This document shows positions 8,861-16,739 of a stretch of 64,000 bases of DNA, piece by piece; position 1 is the first letter of the stretch; each line of letters starts with the position of its first letter. The notes under the pieces were generated by a model, which worked only from the letters and a program-made list of their open reading frames with translations, did not search any database and was not told the origin of the DNA. Made by a program: the position numbers and the translations under genes. The stretch spans positions 25,477 through 89,476 of the forward strand of contig NZ_LZRD01000030.1 in assembly GCF_001687325.1 (NCBI RefSeq), given 5' to 3'. Source of the stretch: Streptomyces sp. PTY087I2. GTDB lineage: Bacteria; Actinomycetota; Actinomycetes; Streptomycetales; Streptomycetaceae.

Positions 8861-9328
8861 TCAGTCCAGGTCGATGCGTTCGGTGCCGGAAGGGCCCTCG
8901 TCCCGGGGGTCGGACGGGTCGTCGGCGGCCTGCTTCGAGGGGCCCGCGGTGCCCGAGGCGCCCTCGGTGGTGCGGGTCCAGCGGCTCTCCTGGCCCTCCA
9001 CCGCGGAGCGGTAGGCGGCCAGCAGTTCGTTGCCCGCTGCGGCGAGGTGGTCGAAGACCTGGGGGTTGCGTTCGATGACCGGTTCCACGGCGGACTTCGC
9101 CTGCCGGATGGCCTGCTGGACCGCGGGGGCGGCGACGCCGAACAGCGGGGTCTGGAGCGAGGAGACCTTGTCGGCGACGGCGTCGACCAGCTTGCGCAGC
9201 TCCTCGGCGGCGGATCCGGGCTGCGGGCCGTACTGCGCGCGGCGGCGGGCCTTCTCGGCCGCGAGGTCCTCGGCGCAGGCGTCGGCCCACGCGTCGCCGT
9301 CGGCGGGACGGTCGGTGGCTTCACTCAT
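8861..9328 (-). CDS. DUF5304-type protein upstream of glucokinase (SCO2127-like)
   Basis: A 155-residue cytoplasmic protein with a charged, partly helical N-terminal two-thirds (DUF5304-like; helices around 40-115) and a disordered acidic tail. No enzyme motif is present. Its value is context: in S. coelicolor the gene immediately upstream of glkA (SCO2127) has been reported to stimulate glucokinase activity and glucose uptake and to relieve defects in 2-deoxyglucose-resistant strains. The position here, 75 bases upstream of glkA and co-directional, fits that partner. Equating the two is by position and size, not by an alignment. Confidence 0.8.
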   Translation of the reverse strand: MSEATDRPADGDAWADACAEDLAAEKARRRAQYGPQPGSAAEELRKLVDAVADKVSSLQTPLFGVAAPAVQQAIRQAKSAVEPVIERNPQVFDHLAAAGNELLAAYRSAVEGQESRWTRTTEGASGTAGPSKQAADDPSDPRDEGPSGTERIDLD

Positions 9329-9410
9329 GGCGGACTCCTGCGACGCGGGCGGCCGACGGTCGGCCTGCGGTTCACGTACTACCGACGTTACCCGAATGGC
9401 CGCACGGCGT

Positions 9411-10598
9411 TCAGGAAGTGCGCGGCCACAGGGCCGGGTCCGGGGTGAACCGCACCCGCAGCACCCCGTCGGCCAGGGCCGCGCCGGAGACGGTGCAGCG
9501 GCGCAGCGCGGAGGCGATCCGCACGATCCGGTGGAAGGGGCCGACGGTCAGGAGCAGTTCGTCGCCCCGGCGGACCAGACGCAGGTCCTCCTTGGCGGCC
9601 CCGGGCAGCGGCAGGCACCAGGCGATGGTCGTGGTCCCGTCCTCCGGGTCCTGCTCCTCCTCGGTCCACCAGGGGTCGCCGGTCCGGCCGGGCGTCCGGT
9701 CGTCGGGGGCGGGGATCTCCAGCGCGGCCAGGTCGCCCACGCCCTCGGGGTCGCGGCCCAGGTGGGCGGCCTCGTGCACGGGCAGGTCCGGGGCCAGGTC
9801 CTGGTGCCAGTGGTCCAGGCACTTCTCCTGCTGGGCGGCGAGCGCGGCGAACCAGGGGTCGGAGGAGTGCCGGGGCAGCACGCGGGAGGCGACCAGCAGA
9901 TCGGCGGTCAGCCCGTGCAGGGCGAGGCCGGTACGGGCGGTGCGCAGGGCGTCCTCGGCGGCCGGGCCGGGCTCGGCGACCAGCCGGAGCGTGGTGGCCT
10001 CGTCCTCGATCAGGGCCTGGACGGCGGCCAGCTCCTCGTCCTTGCGGGCGGCGGCCTCGTACAGCCACTGGGCGGGCATCGGGACCCCGGCGAGCTGGGC
10101 GAGGACGGGGCGCAGGGCGCGGGCGGCCTGGCGTTCGGCGGGGAGCAGCCGGCGCAGATAGCGGCGGAGCTGTTCCGGGAGGGCGAGCAGGGCCAGGGCC
10201 TCGGGCAGCGGCGGGAGGTCGACGACGAGGGTGTCGTACCCGGACAGGTCGCCCTCGGCGGCGCGGCGCAGCGTGTGCAGCAGGGCGAGCTGCGGGGAAC
10301 CGGGGAGTTCGGTGAGCTCCTCGCCGTCGAGCCGGCCCGCGCCGAGCAGGTCCAGGACGCCGGAGGCGCGCTTCTGGAGTTCGGTGAGTTCGGCGCGGAA
10401 GTGCTCGCCGGAGTCGATGCGGAGGTGGTCGAGGCGGTCGGCGACCGGGGTGGGTCCGGTGGCGGCCGGGAAGCCGGGTATGGCCTCGGCGGAGAGCAGC
10501 AGGGTGCGGCCGCCGCGGGCGGCGGCGGCCAGTGCGGTGGCCGCCGCGACGGTGGTACGGCCCGCGCCGCCGGGGCCGGTGACCAGGACCGTACGCAT
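9411..10598 (-). CDS. ArsA/Get3-like ATPase with degenerate P-loop and C-terminal HSP20-like domain
   Basis: A 395-residue ArsA-family protein. The N-terminus gives the deviant Walker A position as GPGGAGRTT: the usual GKGGVGKT has lost both lysines (to Pro and Arg), read directly from the DNA. Further family features are the VVDLPPLPEAL switch region and a 75-residue C-terminal beta domain (from about 320) like the ArsA_HSP20 fusion domain. It starts five bases after the stop of the SRPBCC gene on the same strand, so the two are translated together. The family moves anions or tail-anchored proteins using ATP; here ATP hydrolysis may be weak or lost. Compare the M. tuberculosis pair Rv2184c/Rv2185c. 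Confidence 0.85.
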   Translation of the reverse strand: MRTVLVTGPGGAGRTTVAAATALAAAARGGRTLLLSAEAIPGFPAATGPTPVADRLDHLRIDSGEHFRAELTELQKRASGVLDLLGAGRLDGEELTELPGSPQLALLHTLRRAAEGDLSGYDTLVVDLPPLPEALALLALPEQLRRYLRRLLPAERQAARALRPVLAQLAGVPMPAQWLYEAAARKDEELAAVQALIEDEATTLRLVAEPGPAAEDALRTARTGLALHGLTADLLVASRVLPRHSSDPWFAALAAQQEKCLDHWHQDLAPDLPVHEAAHLGRDPEGVGDLAALEIPAPDDRTPGRTGDPWWTEEEQDPEDGTTTIAWCLPLPGAAKEDLRLVRRGDELLLTVGPFHRIVRIASALRRCTVSGAALADGVLRVRFTPDPALWPRTS

Positions 10599-10603
10599 GT
10601 CGC

Positions 10604-11053
10604 TCAGGCCTTGGGGGCGGACTCGACGCGCTTCTTCAGACCGGCGAGGGCGCGGTCGATGATGACCTTCTCGGCCTTGCGCTTGATCATGCCGAGCAGC
10701 GGGATCTTGACGTCGACGGCGAGCCGGTAGGTGACCTCGGTGCGCTCGCCGCCGGCGACCGGGGTGAGGGCGTAGGTGCCGTCCAGGGAGCGCAGCATCT
10801 GGGACTTGACGAGGCTCCAGCTGACCTCGTTCTCACCGGTCCAGGTGTAGGCGAGGACGTGGTCGTCCTTGATCGCCCCGGCGTCCAGGACGAGGCGGAC
10901 CTGCTCGGCGCGGCCCTGGTCGTCGGTGGAGAGGACCTCGGCCTCCTTGACCTCGCCGGTCCACTCCGGGTAGCGGGCGAAGTCGGCGATCACGCCCATG
11001 ACGTCGGCCGGTGCCGCCTCGATCGTGATGCTCGAGCTGGTGTGTTCAGCCAT
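10604..11053 (-). CDS. SRPBCC/START-like (polyketide cyclase-type) protein
   Basis: A 149-residue START-fold protein. The family signature is visible: an N-terminal strand plus IEAAPADVMGVIADFARYPEW, a central curved sheet, and a long C-terminal helix (IIDRALAGLKKRVES). Such proteins bind hydrophobic ligands in a deep cavity; a catalytic function is not evident. It is the first gene of a two-gene unit with the ArsA-like ATPase, five bases downstream, which suggests the two work together, for example ligand delivery, but this is inference. M. tuberculosis Rv2185c (TB16.3) is the positional counterpart as I recall it. Confidence 0.88.
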   Translation of the reverse strand: MAEHTSSSITIEAAPADVMGVIADFARYPEWTGEVKEAEVLSTDDQGRAEQVRLVLDAGAIKDDHVLAYTWTGENEVSWSLVKSQMLRSLDGTYALTPVAGGERTEVTYRLAVDVKIPLLGMIKRKAEKVIIDRALAGLKKRVESAPKA

Positions 11054-11162
11054 CGCCGTGGCCCTCCAGTGCGGTGATACCGGTCGCTGTCGGCAGGAGC
11101 CTGCCGCTGTGCAGGCTATCGCGTGCCCGGGGCGCTCCGGTCCGCGCCCCGGCCGCCCGCGC

Positions 11163-11969
11163 TCACCAGGTCAGCGCCCAGGGCGTTCCGGTCGAGGCGA
11201 AGTGGCCGACGTTGACGCACTCGGTGGTACCGATGCGCATCCGGCGGACCAACGGCTGGTGAACATGGCCGAAAAGCGCGTATCGGGGGCGGGTGGCGCG
11301 GATCGCCTCCAGCAGGGCGGTGCTGCCGCGTTCGAAGCGGCGGGCGACGGTGTCGTAGGTCAGCTCGGGGACCTCGGGCGGGATGTGCGAGCAGAGGACG
11401 TCGACCGGGCCGAGCGCCTCGACCTTGGCGGCGTACTCCTCGTCGCTGATCTCGTACGGGGTGTTCATCGGGGTCTTGAGGCCGCCGCCGACGAAGCCGA
11501 AGACCCGGCCGCCGATCTCCACCCGCTCCCCGTCCAGCACGGTCGTACCGGGGCGGGCGTACTCGGGCCACAGGTGCGGGACGTCGACGTTGCCGTAGGT
11601 GGCGTACGTCGGGGTGGGGAAGGCCGCGAAGAGTTCGGCGTACTGCTCGCGCACCGCGCCGAGGATCTCGGTGTTGCGGTCGCGGCCGGCCCACAGCTCG
11701 CGGCCGAAGGCGCGGGCCTCGTCGTAGCGGCGTGCGGTGCGCAGCGCGACGATGCGGCTCGCGTTCTCCTTGCCGAAGAGGGCGGGGAAGATGCCGCGCG
11801 AGTGGTCCCGGTAGTCGAGGAAGAGCACCAGGTCACCGAGGCATATCAGCGCGTCGGCACCGTCCCCCGCGCGGGCCAGGGCCTCGGTGTTGCCGTGCAC
11901 GTCGCTGACCACATGGATCCGGGTCGCCCTGGTGGCCGGGTCCCGGCTGTCCGGTTCGCTGCCTCGCAT
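11163..11969 (-). CDS. Metallophosphoesterase
   Basis: A 268-residue calcineurin-like phosphoesterase with a dinuclear metal site. Motifs in order: DVHGN (DxH), LGDLV (GD), YGNVD (GNxD), LCSHIPPE and GHVHQP (GHxH). The distance between motifs two and three is long, with a helical insert (residues about 70-110) rich in Arg and Glu. No signal peptide, so cytoplasmic. The gene is alone, transcribed away from the acyl-CoA ligase with a 277-base divergent gap. Substrate could be a nucleotide, phosphodiester or phosphoprotein; nothing in the sequence decides. Confidence 0.88.
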   Translation of the reverse strand: MRGSEPDSRDPATRATRIHVVSDVHGNTEALARAGDGADALICLGDLVLFLDYRDHSRGIFPALFGKENASRIVALRTARRYDEARAFGRELWAGRDRNTEILGAVREQYAELFAAFPTPTYATYGNVDVPHLWPEYARPGTTVLDGERVEIGGRVFGFVGGGLKTPMNTPYEISDEEYAAKVEALGPVDVLCSHIPPEVPELTYDTVARRFERGSTALLEAIRATRPRYALFGHVHQPLVRRMRIGTTECVNVGHFASTGTPWALTW

Positions 11970-12100
11970 GCGATCACCCTAGAGTGCGGCTTCCGTCCCT
12001 GGTAGACCGTCGGACCTGCGGTTACTTCCACGTCGGGACGCCGGTGGACTACTGTGCGCGAAAGGGCCATTTATATGTGTGATGCATAAGACATCTGGCC

Positions 12101-12174
12101 GGAACCCCCTATCCGGAACCGAGTACCGGTGGGTAACGTCCGGGCAGTCCAGTCGTGCTCACCCCACTGAGCAC
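12101..12174 (+). promoter_or_regulatory. Candidate promoter/operator region upstream of fadD-like gene
   Basis: In the 277-base divergent gap I see two GGAAC boxes (12101-12105, 12115-12119); the second is followed 18 bases later by GTC, similar to the ECF sigma-E pattern (GGAAC, spacer, GTC). Just downstream is a perfect 7-bp inverted repeat GTGCTCA-N6-TGAGCAC at 12155-12174, a plausible repressor site. Assignment is by eye only. Confidence 0.3.
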
Positions 12175-12246
12175 CCGCCAATCTTGGACCGCAGCCGGTG
12201 CGTCACACAGAGCCGTGGCACCGGAGCCCGATGAGGAGCAGCAGTC

Positions 12247-14043
12247 TTGCGCGAGTTCAGCCTTCCGGCCCTGTACGAGGTCCCGACGGACGGCAACCTG
12301 ACGGATCTCATCCGCCGCAATGCCGCTCAGCATCCCGAAGTCGCGGTGATGAGCCGCAAGGTGGCCGGCGTCTGGACGGACGTCAGCGCCACCCAGTTCC
12401 TGGCCGAGGTGAGAGCCGCCGCCAAAGGGCTGATCGCCTCGGGTGTGCAGCCCGGCGACCGGGTCGCCCTGATGTCGCGCACCCGTTTCGAGTGGGTGCT
12501 GCTGGACTTCGCGATCTGGAGCGCGGGCGCGGTGACCGTGCCGGTGTACGAGACCAGCTCCGCCGAGCAGGTGCAGTGGATCCTCGGTGACTCCGGGGCG
12601 GTGGCGGTGCTCGTGGAGAGCGACGCGCACGCCGCGGCCGTGGCCTCCGTACGGGATTCCCTGCCGGAGCTGGCGCACGTCTGGCAGATCGACGCGGGCG
12701 CCGTGGAGGCGCTCGGCAGGGCGGGTGCCGAGGTCTCGGACGAGACCATGGACCTGCGGATGGTCAGCGCCAAGGCGGACGACCCGGCGACGATCGTCTA
12801 CACCTCGGGCACCACGGGCCGCCCCAAGGGCTGTGTGCTCACCCACCGCAGCTTCTTCGCGGAGTGCGGCAACGTGGTGGAGCGGCTGAAGCCGCTGTTC
12901 CGTACGGGCGAGTGCTCGGTGCTGCTGTTCCTGCCCGCCGCGCACGTCTTCGGCCGGCTGGTCGAGGTGGCCTCGGTGATGGCCCCGATCAAGCTCGGCT
13001 GCGTCCCGGACATCAAGAACCTGACCGACGAGCTGGCCTCGTTCCGGCCGACGCTGATCCTGGGCGTGCCCCGGGTCTTCGAGAAGGTCTACAACGCGGC
13101 CCGCGCGAAGGCGCAGGCGGACGGCAAGGGCAAGATCTTCGACCGGGCCGCCGACACGGCGATCGCCTACAGCCGGGCGCTGTCCACCCCGCAGGGTCCC
13201 GCGCTGGGTCTGAAGCTCAAGCACAAGCTCTTCGACAAGCTGGTCTTCGGCAAGCTCCGCGCGGTGCTCGGCGGCCGGGGCGAGTACGCGATCTCCGGCG
13301 GCGCGCCGCTGGGCGAGCGGCTCGGCCACTTCTACCGGGGCATCGGCTTCACGGTCCTGGAGGGCTACGGCCTGACCGAGTCGTGCGCGGCCACCGCGTT
13401 CAACCCGTGGGACCGGCCGAAGATCGGCACGGTCGGCCAGCCGCTGCCCGGTTCGGTCGTGCGGATCGCGGACGACGGCGAGGTCCTGCTGCACGGCGAG
13501 CACCTGTTCACCGGTTACTGGAACAACGAGGCGGCCTCCGCCGAGGCGCTGGCCGACGGCTGGTTCCACACCGGGGACATCGGCACGCTCGACGAGGACG
13601 GCTACCTCGCGATCACCGGCCGCAAGAAGGAGATCATCGTGACGGCGGGCGGCAAGAACGTCGCCCCGGCCGTCATCGAGGACCGGATCCGCGCCCATGC
13701 CCTGGTCGCCGAGTGCATGGTGGTCGGCGACGGCCGCCCGTTCGTCGGGGCGCTGGTCACGCTGGACGAGGAGTTCCTGAGCCGCTGGGCCGAGGAGAAC
13801 GGCAAGCCGGCCGGCTCGACGGCCCTGTCGCTGCGCGAGGACGCGGAGCTGCTGGCCGAGGTGCAGCGGGCGGTGGACGACGGCAACGCGGCGGTCTCCA
13901 AGGCGGAGTCGGTGCGCAAGTTCCGTATCCTGCCGACCCAGTTCACCGAGGAGGCGGGCCACATCACGCCGTCGCTGAAGCTGAAGCGGAACGTGGTGGC
14001 GAAGGACTTCGCGGACGAGGTGGAGTCGATCTACCGCGCCTGA
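12247..14043 (+). CDS. Long-chain fatty-acid-CoA ligase (FadD15-like)
   Basis: A 598-residue AMP-forming acyl-CoA synthetase that activates fatty acids as CoA thioesters via an acyl-adenylate. The adenylation motifs are clear: YTSGTTGRPKG near 190, EGYGLTE near 380, the hinge TGRKKEIIVTAGGKNVAP near 465. Length and the mid-protein helical insert match FadD15-type ligases. The start is TTG at 12247, with GAGGAG eight bases before it. It stands alone and ends in a strong hairpin. The gene next downstream, on the opposite strand, is a PimB'-type mannosyltransferase, as with fadD15-pimB' in mycobacteria, so it may supply acyl groups for lipid or mannolipid synthesis. Confidence 0.92.
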   Translation: MREFSLPALYEVPTDGNLTDLIRRNAAQHPEVAVMSRKVAGVWTDVSATQFLAEVRAAAKGLIASGVQPGDRVALMSRTRFEWVLLDFAIWSAGAVTVPVYETSSAEQVQWILGDSGAVAVLVESDAHAAAVASVRDSLPELAHVWQIDAGAVEALGRAGAEVSDETMDLRMVSAKADDPATIVYTSGTTGRPKGCVLTHRSFFAECGNVVERLKPLFRTGECSVLLFLPAAHVFGRLVEVASVMAPIKLGCVPDIKNLTDELASFRPTLILGVPRVFEKVYNAARAKAQADGKGKIFDRAADTAIAYSRALSTPQGPALGLKLKHKLFDKLVFGKLRAVLGGRGEYAISGGAPLGERLGHFYRGIGFTVLEGYGLTESCAATAFNPWDRPKIGTVGQPLPGSVVRIADDGEVLLHGEHLFTGYWNNEAASAEALADGWFHTGDIGTLDEDGYLAITGRKKEIIVTAGGKNVAPAVIEDRIRAHALVAECMVVGDGRPFVGALVTLDEEFLSRWAEENGKPAGSTALSLREDAELLAEVQRAVDDGNAAVSKAESVRKFRILPTQFTEEAGHITPSLKLKRNVVAKDFADEVESIYRA

Positions 14044-14057
14044 GGGTTACGCCGGAG

Positions 14058-14089
14058 GGGGCCCGCGCTTTTCGAGAAGCGCGGGCCCC
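14058..14089. terminator. Strong hairpin terminator between convergent genes
   Basis: Perfect 13-bp arms (14058-14070 and 14077-14089) around a six-base TTCGAG loop, directly after the fadD-like stop. Symmetry allows action on both strands, which suits the convergent mannosyltransferase gene. Confidence 0.85.
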
Positions 14090-14094
14090 TCGGC

Positions 14095-14192
14095 GTACGT
14101 GTGGGCCAGGTGCGGGCCCCTTTCGCGTACGGCACACGCGGGGCCCTTCGGCGTACGGGCCACACGCGGGCCCCCTTCGCGTACGGCACAGA
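14095..14192. repeat. Degenerate tandem repeat, about 26-32 bases, 3.5 copies
   Basis: Units starting GTACG at 14095, 14127, 14153 and a partial one at 14181 share the pattern GTACGGCACACGCGGGGCCC then TTCGC/TTCGG, with small length changes. They fill the gap after the terminator between two convergent genes. Each unit could form a weak GGGCCC hairpin. Confidence 0.7.
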
Positions 14193-14239
14193 GGGCGGCG
14201 CGGCGGGCGTCGGCCCCCCGGCCCGCCGCCCCCGTACGG

Positions 14240-15382
14240 TCACAGCAGCGTCTTGAGCTTCTCCGCCAGCAGGTCCCAGCGCCACTTCTCCTCGACCCAG
14301 GCCCGGCCGCGCTCCCCCATCCGCTGCCGCAGCTCCGGGTCGCCGAGCAGCGTGACGATCCGGTCCGCCGACTCCTCGGCGCTGCCGCCGCGCACCACCC
14401 AGCCGGTCTCGCCGTCGAGCACCGCGTCCGGGGCGCCGCCGGAGTCGCCGGCCACCACGGGCAGCCCGGTCGCGGACGCCTCCAGGTAGACGATGCCCAG
14501 GCCCTCCACGTCCAGCCCGCCGCGCCGGGTCCGGCACGGCATCGCGAAGACGTCCCCGGCCCCGTAGTGCGCGGGCAGCTCCTCCCACGGCACGGGCCCG
14601 GTGAAGCGCACCGAGTCCGCCACCCCGGTCTCCTCGGCCAGCCGCTTCAGCTCCTTCGCGTACGGGCCGCCGCCGACGATCAGCAGCACCGCGTCCGGAA
14701 TCTGCGCCAGGATCGCGGGCATGGCGAGGATCAGCGTGTCCTGGCCCTTGCGCGGCACCAGACGCGAGACGCAGACGACCACCGGGCGGTCGGTCAGCCC
14801 GAGGCGGGCCCGGACCTGGTCGCCGCCGGAGCCCGGATGGAAGGTCTTCTCGTCGACGCCGGGCGGCAGTTGGGCCATGCGGCCGGCCGCGTCGGGGGTG
14901 AGCGCGGCGGCGATCCGGGAGCGGGTGTACTCACCGAGATAGGTGATCGTGTCCGTGCCCTCACCGATCCGGCGCAGCAGCTGCCGGGACGCGGGCAGTT
15001 GCGCCCAGCCCGCCTCGTGGCCGTGGGTGGTGGCCACCAGACGGCGGGCGCCCGCGCGGCGCAGCGCCGGGGCCATCAGGCCGAGCGGGGCGGCGGCGCC
15101 GAACCAGACGGAGGTGCAGCCGTGGTCGCGCAGCAGCTCGGTGGCCCGGCGGGTGACGCGCGGGGTCGGCAGCAGCATCGTCGTCCGGTCGCGGACCACG
15201 GGGAAGGGCTGTTCGGCGTCGAAGGCGGCGGTGGCCGCCGCGCCCTCCTCGCCGCGCTTCCAGGTGGAGGCGTAGACGACGACCCTCTCGGGATCCAGGC
15301 GCAGCGCCATGTTGTGCAGGAACGCCTGGATGCCACCGGGGCGGGGCGGGAAGTCGTTGGTCACGATCAAGGTCTTGTCCAT
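14240..15382 (-). CDS. pimB: GDP-mannose-dependent alpha-mannosyltransferase, PimB'-like (GT4)
   Basis: A 380-residue GT-B glycosyltransferase of family 4. The N-terminal TNDFPPRPGGIQ is the PimB' signature; also seen are the THGHEAG donor-side histidine, PGVD near 190, SRLVPRKGQD with its phosphate-binding Arg/Lys, and the EAS/GxP acceptor-loop segment EASATGLPVVAG. PimB' adds the second mannose to phosphatidylinositol monomannoside at the inner face of the membrane. The start is the ATG at 15382; 11 more upstream codons are possible but have no support. Context with a PlsC acyltransferase, a FadD15-like ligase and a GT87 transferase supports a phosphatidylinositol-mannoside pathway. Specificity is inferred from motif and synteny. 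Confidence 0.88.
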   Translation of the reverse strand: MDKTLIVTNDFPPRPGGIQAFLHNMALRLDPERVVVYASTWKRGEEGAAATAAFDAEQPFPVVRDRTTMLLPTPRVTRRATELLRDHGCTSVWFGAAAPLGLMAPALRRAGARRLVATTHGHEAGWAQLPASRQLLRRIGEGTDTITYLGEYTRSRIAAALTPDAAGRMAQLPPGVDEKTFHPGSGGDQVRARLGLTDRPVVVCVSRLVPRKGQDTLILAMPAILAQIPDAVLLIVGGGPYAKELKRLAEETGVADSVRFTGPVPWEELPAHYGAGDVFAMPCRTRRGGLDVEGLGIVYLEASATGLPVVAGDSGGAPDAVLDGETGWVVRGGSAEESADRIVTLLGDPELRQRMGERGRAWVEEKWRWDLLAEKLKTLL

Positions 15383-15488
15383 CGCCGCCGACAGTACCGA
15401 ACGGCCGCGCTTCACCGCTGGCGCCCTCCGCCGACGGCATCATGAACCGCCGGGGGGCGGTCGGGGACGAACGACGACGAGGGCGGCG

Positions 15489-16739
15489 ATGACGACGGGA
15501 CGAGCACCCACCGGCACCGGACCGTGGCCCTACGCGGTCTGGGCGTTGACCCGCGGCTGGCTGCTGGCCTGCGTGTTCCAGGTGGTCACGGTGGCCGGCC
15601 CGGACGTCACGGTGGATGTGTCGGTGATCTACCGGGGCTGGTACGAGACCCTGCTGACCGGCACGTATCCGCTGGACGACGTCACCTGGCAGTACCCGCC
15701 CGGGGCGGCCCTGGCGATCCTCTCCCCCGCCCTGCTGCCGTTCTGGGAGTACGCGACGGCGTTCTTCATGCTGGTGCTGGTCTGCGACGCGCTGGTACTG
15801 GGGCTGCTGCTGTACGCGGGGCGGCGGCCGGGGATGCGGGCTGCGGGCGCCTGGGTATGGGTCGTGGGGGTGCCGCTGCTGGGTCCGACGGTCTACGCCC
15901 GCTACGACCTGATGGTGACGGCGGTCGCGGTGGCGGCGCTGCTGGCGGGGGTGCGCAGGCCCCGGGCGCTGGGGGCGCTGGCCGCGTTCGGGGCGCTGCT
16001 GAAGGGGTGGCCGGCGCTGCTGCTGGTGGGGGTGCGCAAGGGGCGCCCGACACGGGCGGCCTGGGGGTCGGCGGCGCTGAGCGCGGCGGGTCTCGCGGCG
16101 GCGTTCGCGCTGTGGATGCCCGGGGCGTTCGCGTTCCTGGCCTTCCAGCGGGACCGGGGCACCGAGGTCGAGTCGCTGGGGGCGCTGGTCTTCCACATCG
16201 CGCGGCAGTTCGGCTGGGAGGGGCGGGTGGAGCTGCGTTACGGCTCGCTGGAGTTCGTCGGGCCGCGGGTGGAGCTGGTGTCGACGCTGGCGCTGGGGCT
16301 CGCGGTCCTGGCACTGGGCTGGCTGCTGCTGTGGCGGCTGCGGGCCCGGTCGTTCGCGGCGCGCACCCCGGCCGAGGCGGCGTTCACGGCGGTGCTGCTG
16401 TTCACGGTGACCAGCCGGGTGATCAGCCCGCAGTACGTGGTGTGGCTGGTCGGTCTGGCCGCGGTGTGCCTGGTGTTCCGGGGGACGGCGATGACCCTGC
16501 CCGCGGTCCTGGTGCTGGTGGCGGCGGGGGTGACGCTGCTGGAGTTCCCGATCGGCTTCGGCCATGTGGTGGCGAGCGACGCGCGCGGGGTGACGCTCCT
16601 GGTCGTACGGAACGGGCTGCTGGTGGCGGCCTCGCTGATCGCGGCCCGGCGGCTGTGGCGGTCGACGGTGCCGGGGAGACCACGCGTACAGGCCGTCCCG
16701 GGCGCGGTGGAGGGTCAGCCGAGCCGGGTGGCGAGGTAG
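15489..16739 (+). CDS. GT87/DUF2029-type polyprenyl-mannose-dependent membrane glycosyltransferase
   Basis: A 416-residue integral membrane protein with about ten hydrophobic segments. The first extracytoplasmic loop holds DVSVIYRGWY and YPLDDVTWQYPPG, the acidic-aromatic region typical of GT87 (DUF2029) transferases that use polyprenyl-phosphate mannose outside the membrane. In M. tuberculosis the GT87 enzyme Rv2181 adds alpha-1,2 mannoses to lipomannan, and it lies in the same region. The ATG at 15489 has GAGG six bases before it; upstream sequence in the frame is antisense to pimB. Its 3' end overlaps the convergent lipoprotein gene by 25 bases. Confidence 0.82.
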   Translation: MTTGRAPTGTGPWPYAVWALTRGWLLACVFQVVTVAGPDVTVDVSVIYRGWYETLLTGTYPLDDVTWQYPPGAALAILSPALLPFWEYATAFFMLVLVCDALVLGLLLYAGRRPGMRAAGAWVWVVGVPLLGPTVYARYDLMVTAVAVAALLAGVRRPRALGALAAFGALLKGWPALLLVGVRKGRPTRAAWGSAALSAAGLAAAFALWMPGAFAFLAFQRDRGTEVESLGALVFHIARQFGWEGRVELRYGSLEFVGPRVELVSTLALGLAVLALGWLLLWRLRARSFAARTPAEAAFTAVLLFTVTSRVISPQYVVWLVGLAAVCLVFRGTAMTLPAVLVLVAAGVTLLEFPIGFGHVVASDARGVTLLVVRNGLLVAASLIAARRLWRSTVPGRPRVQAVPGAVEGQPSRVAR

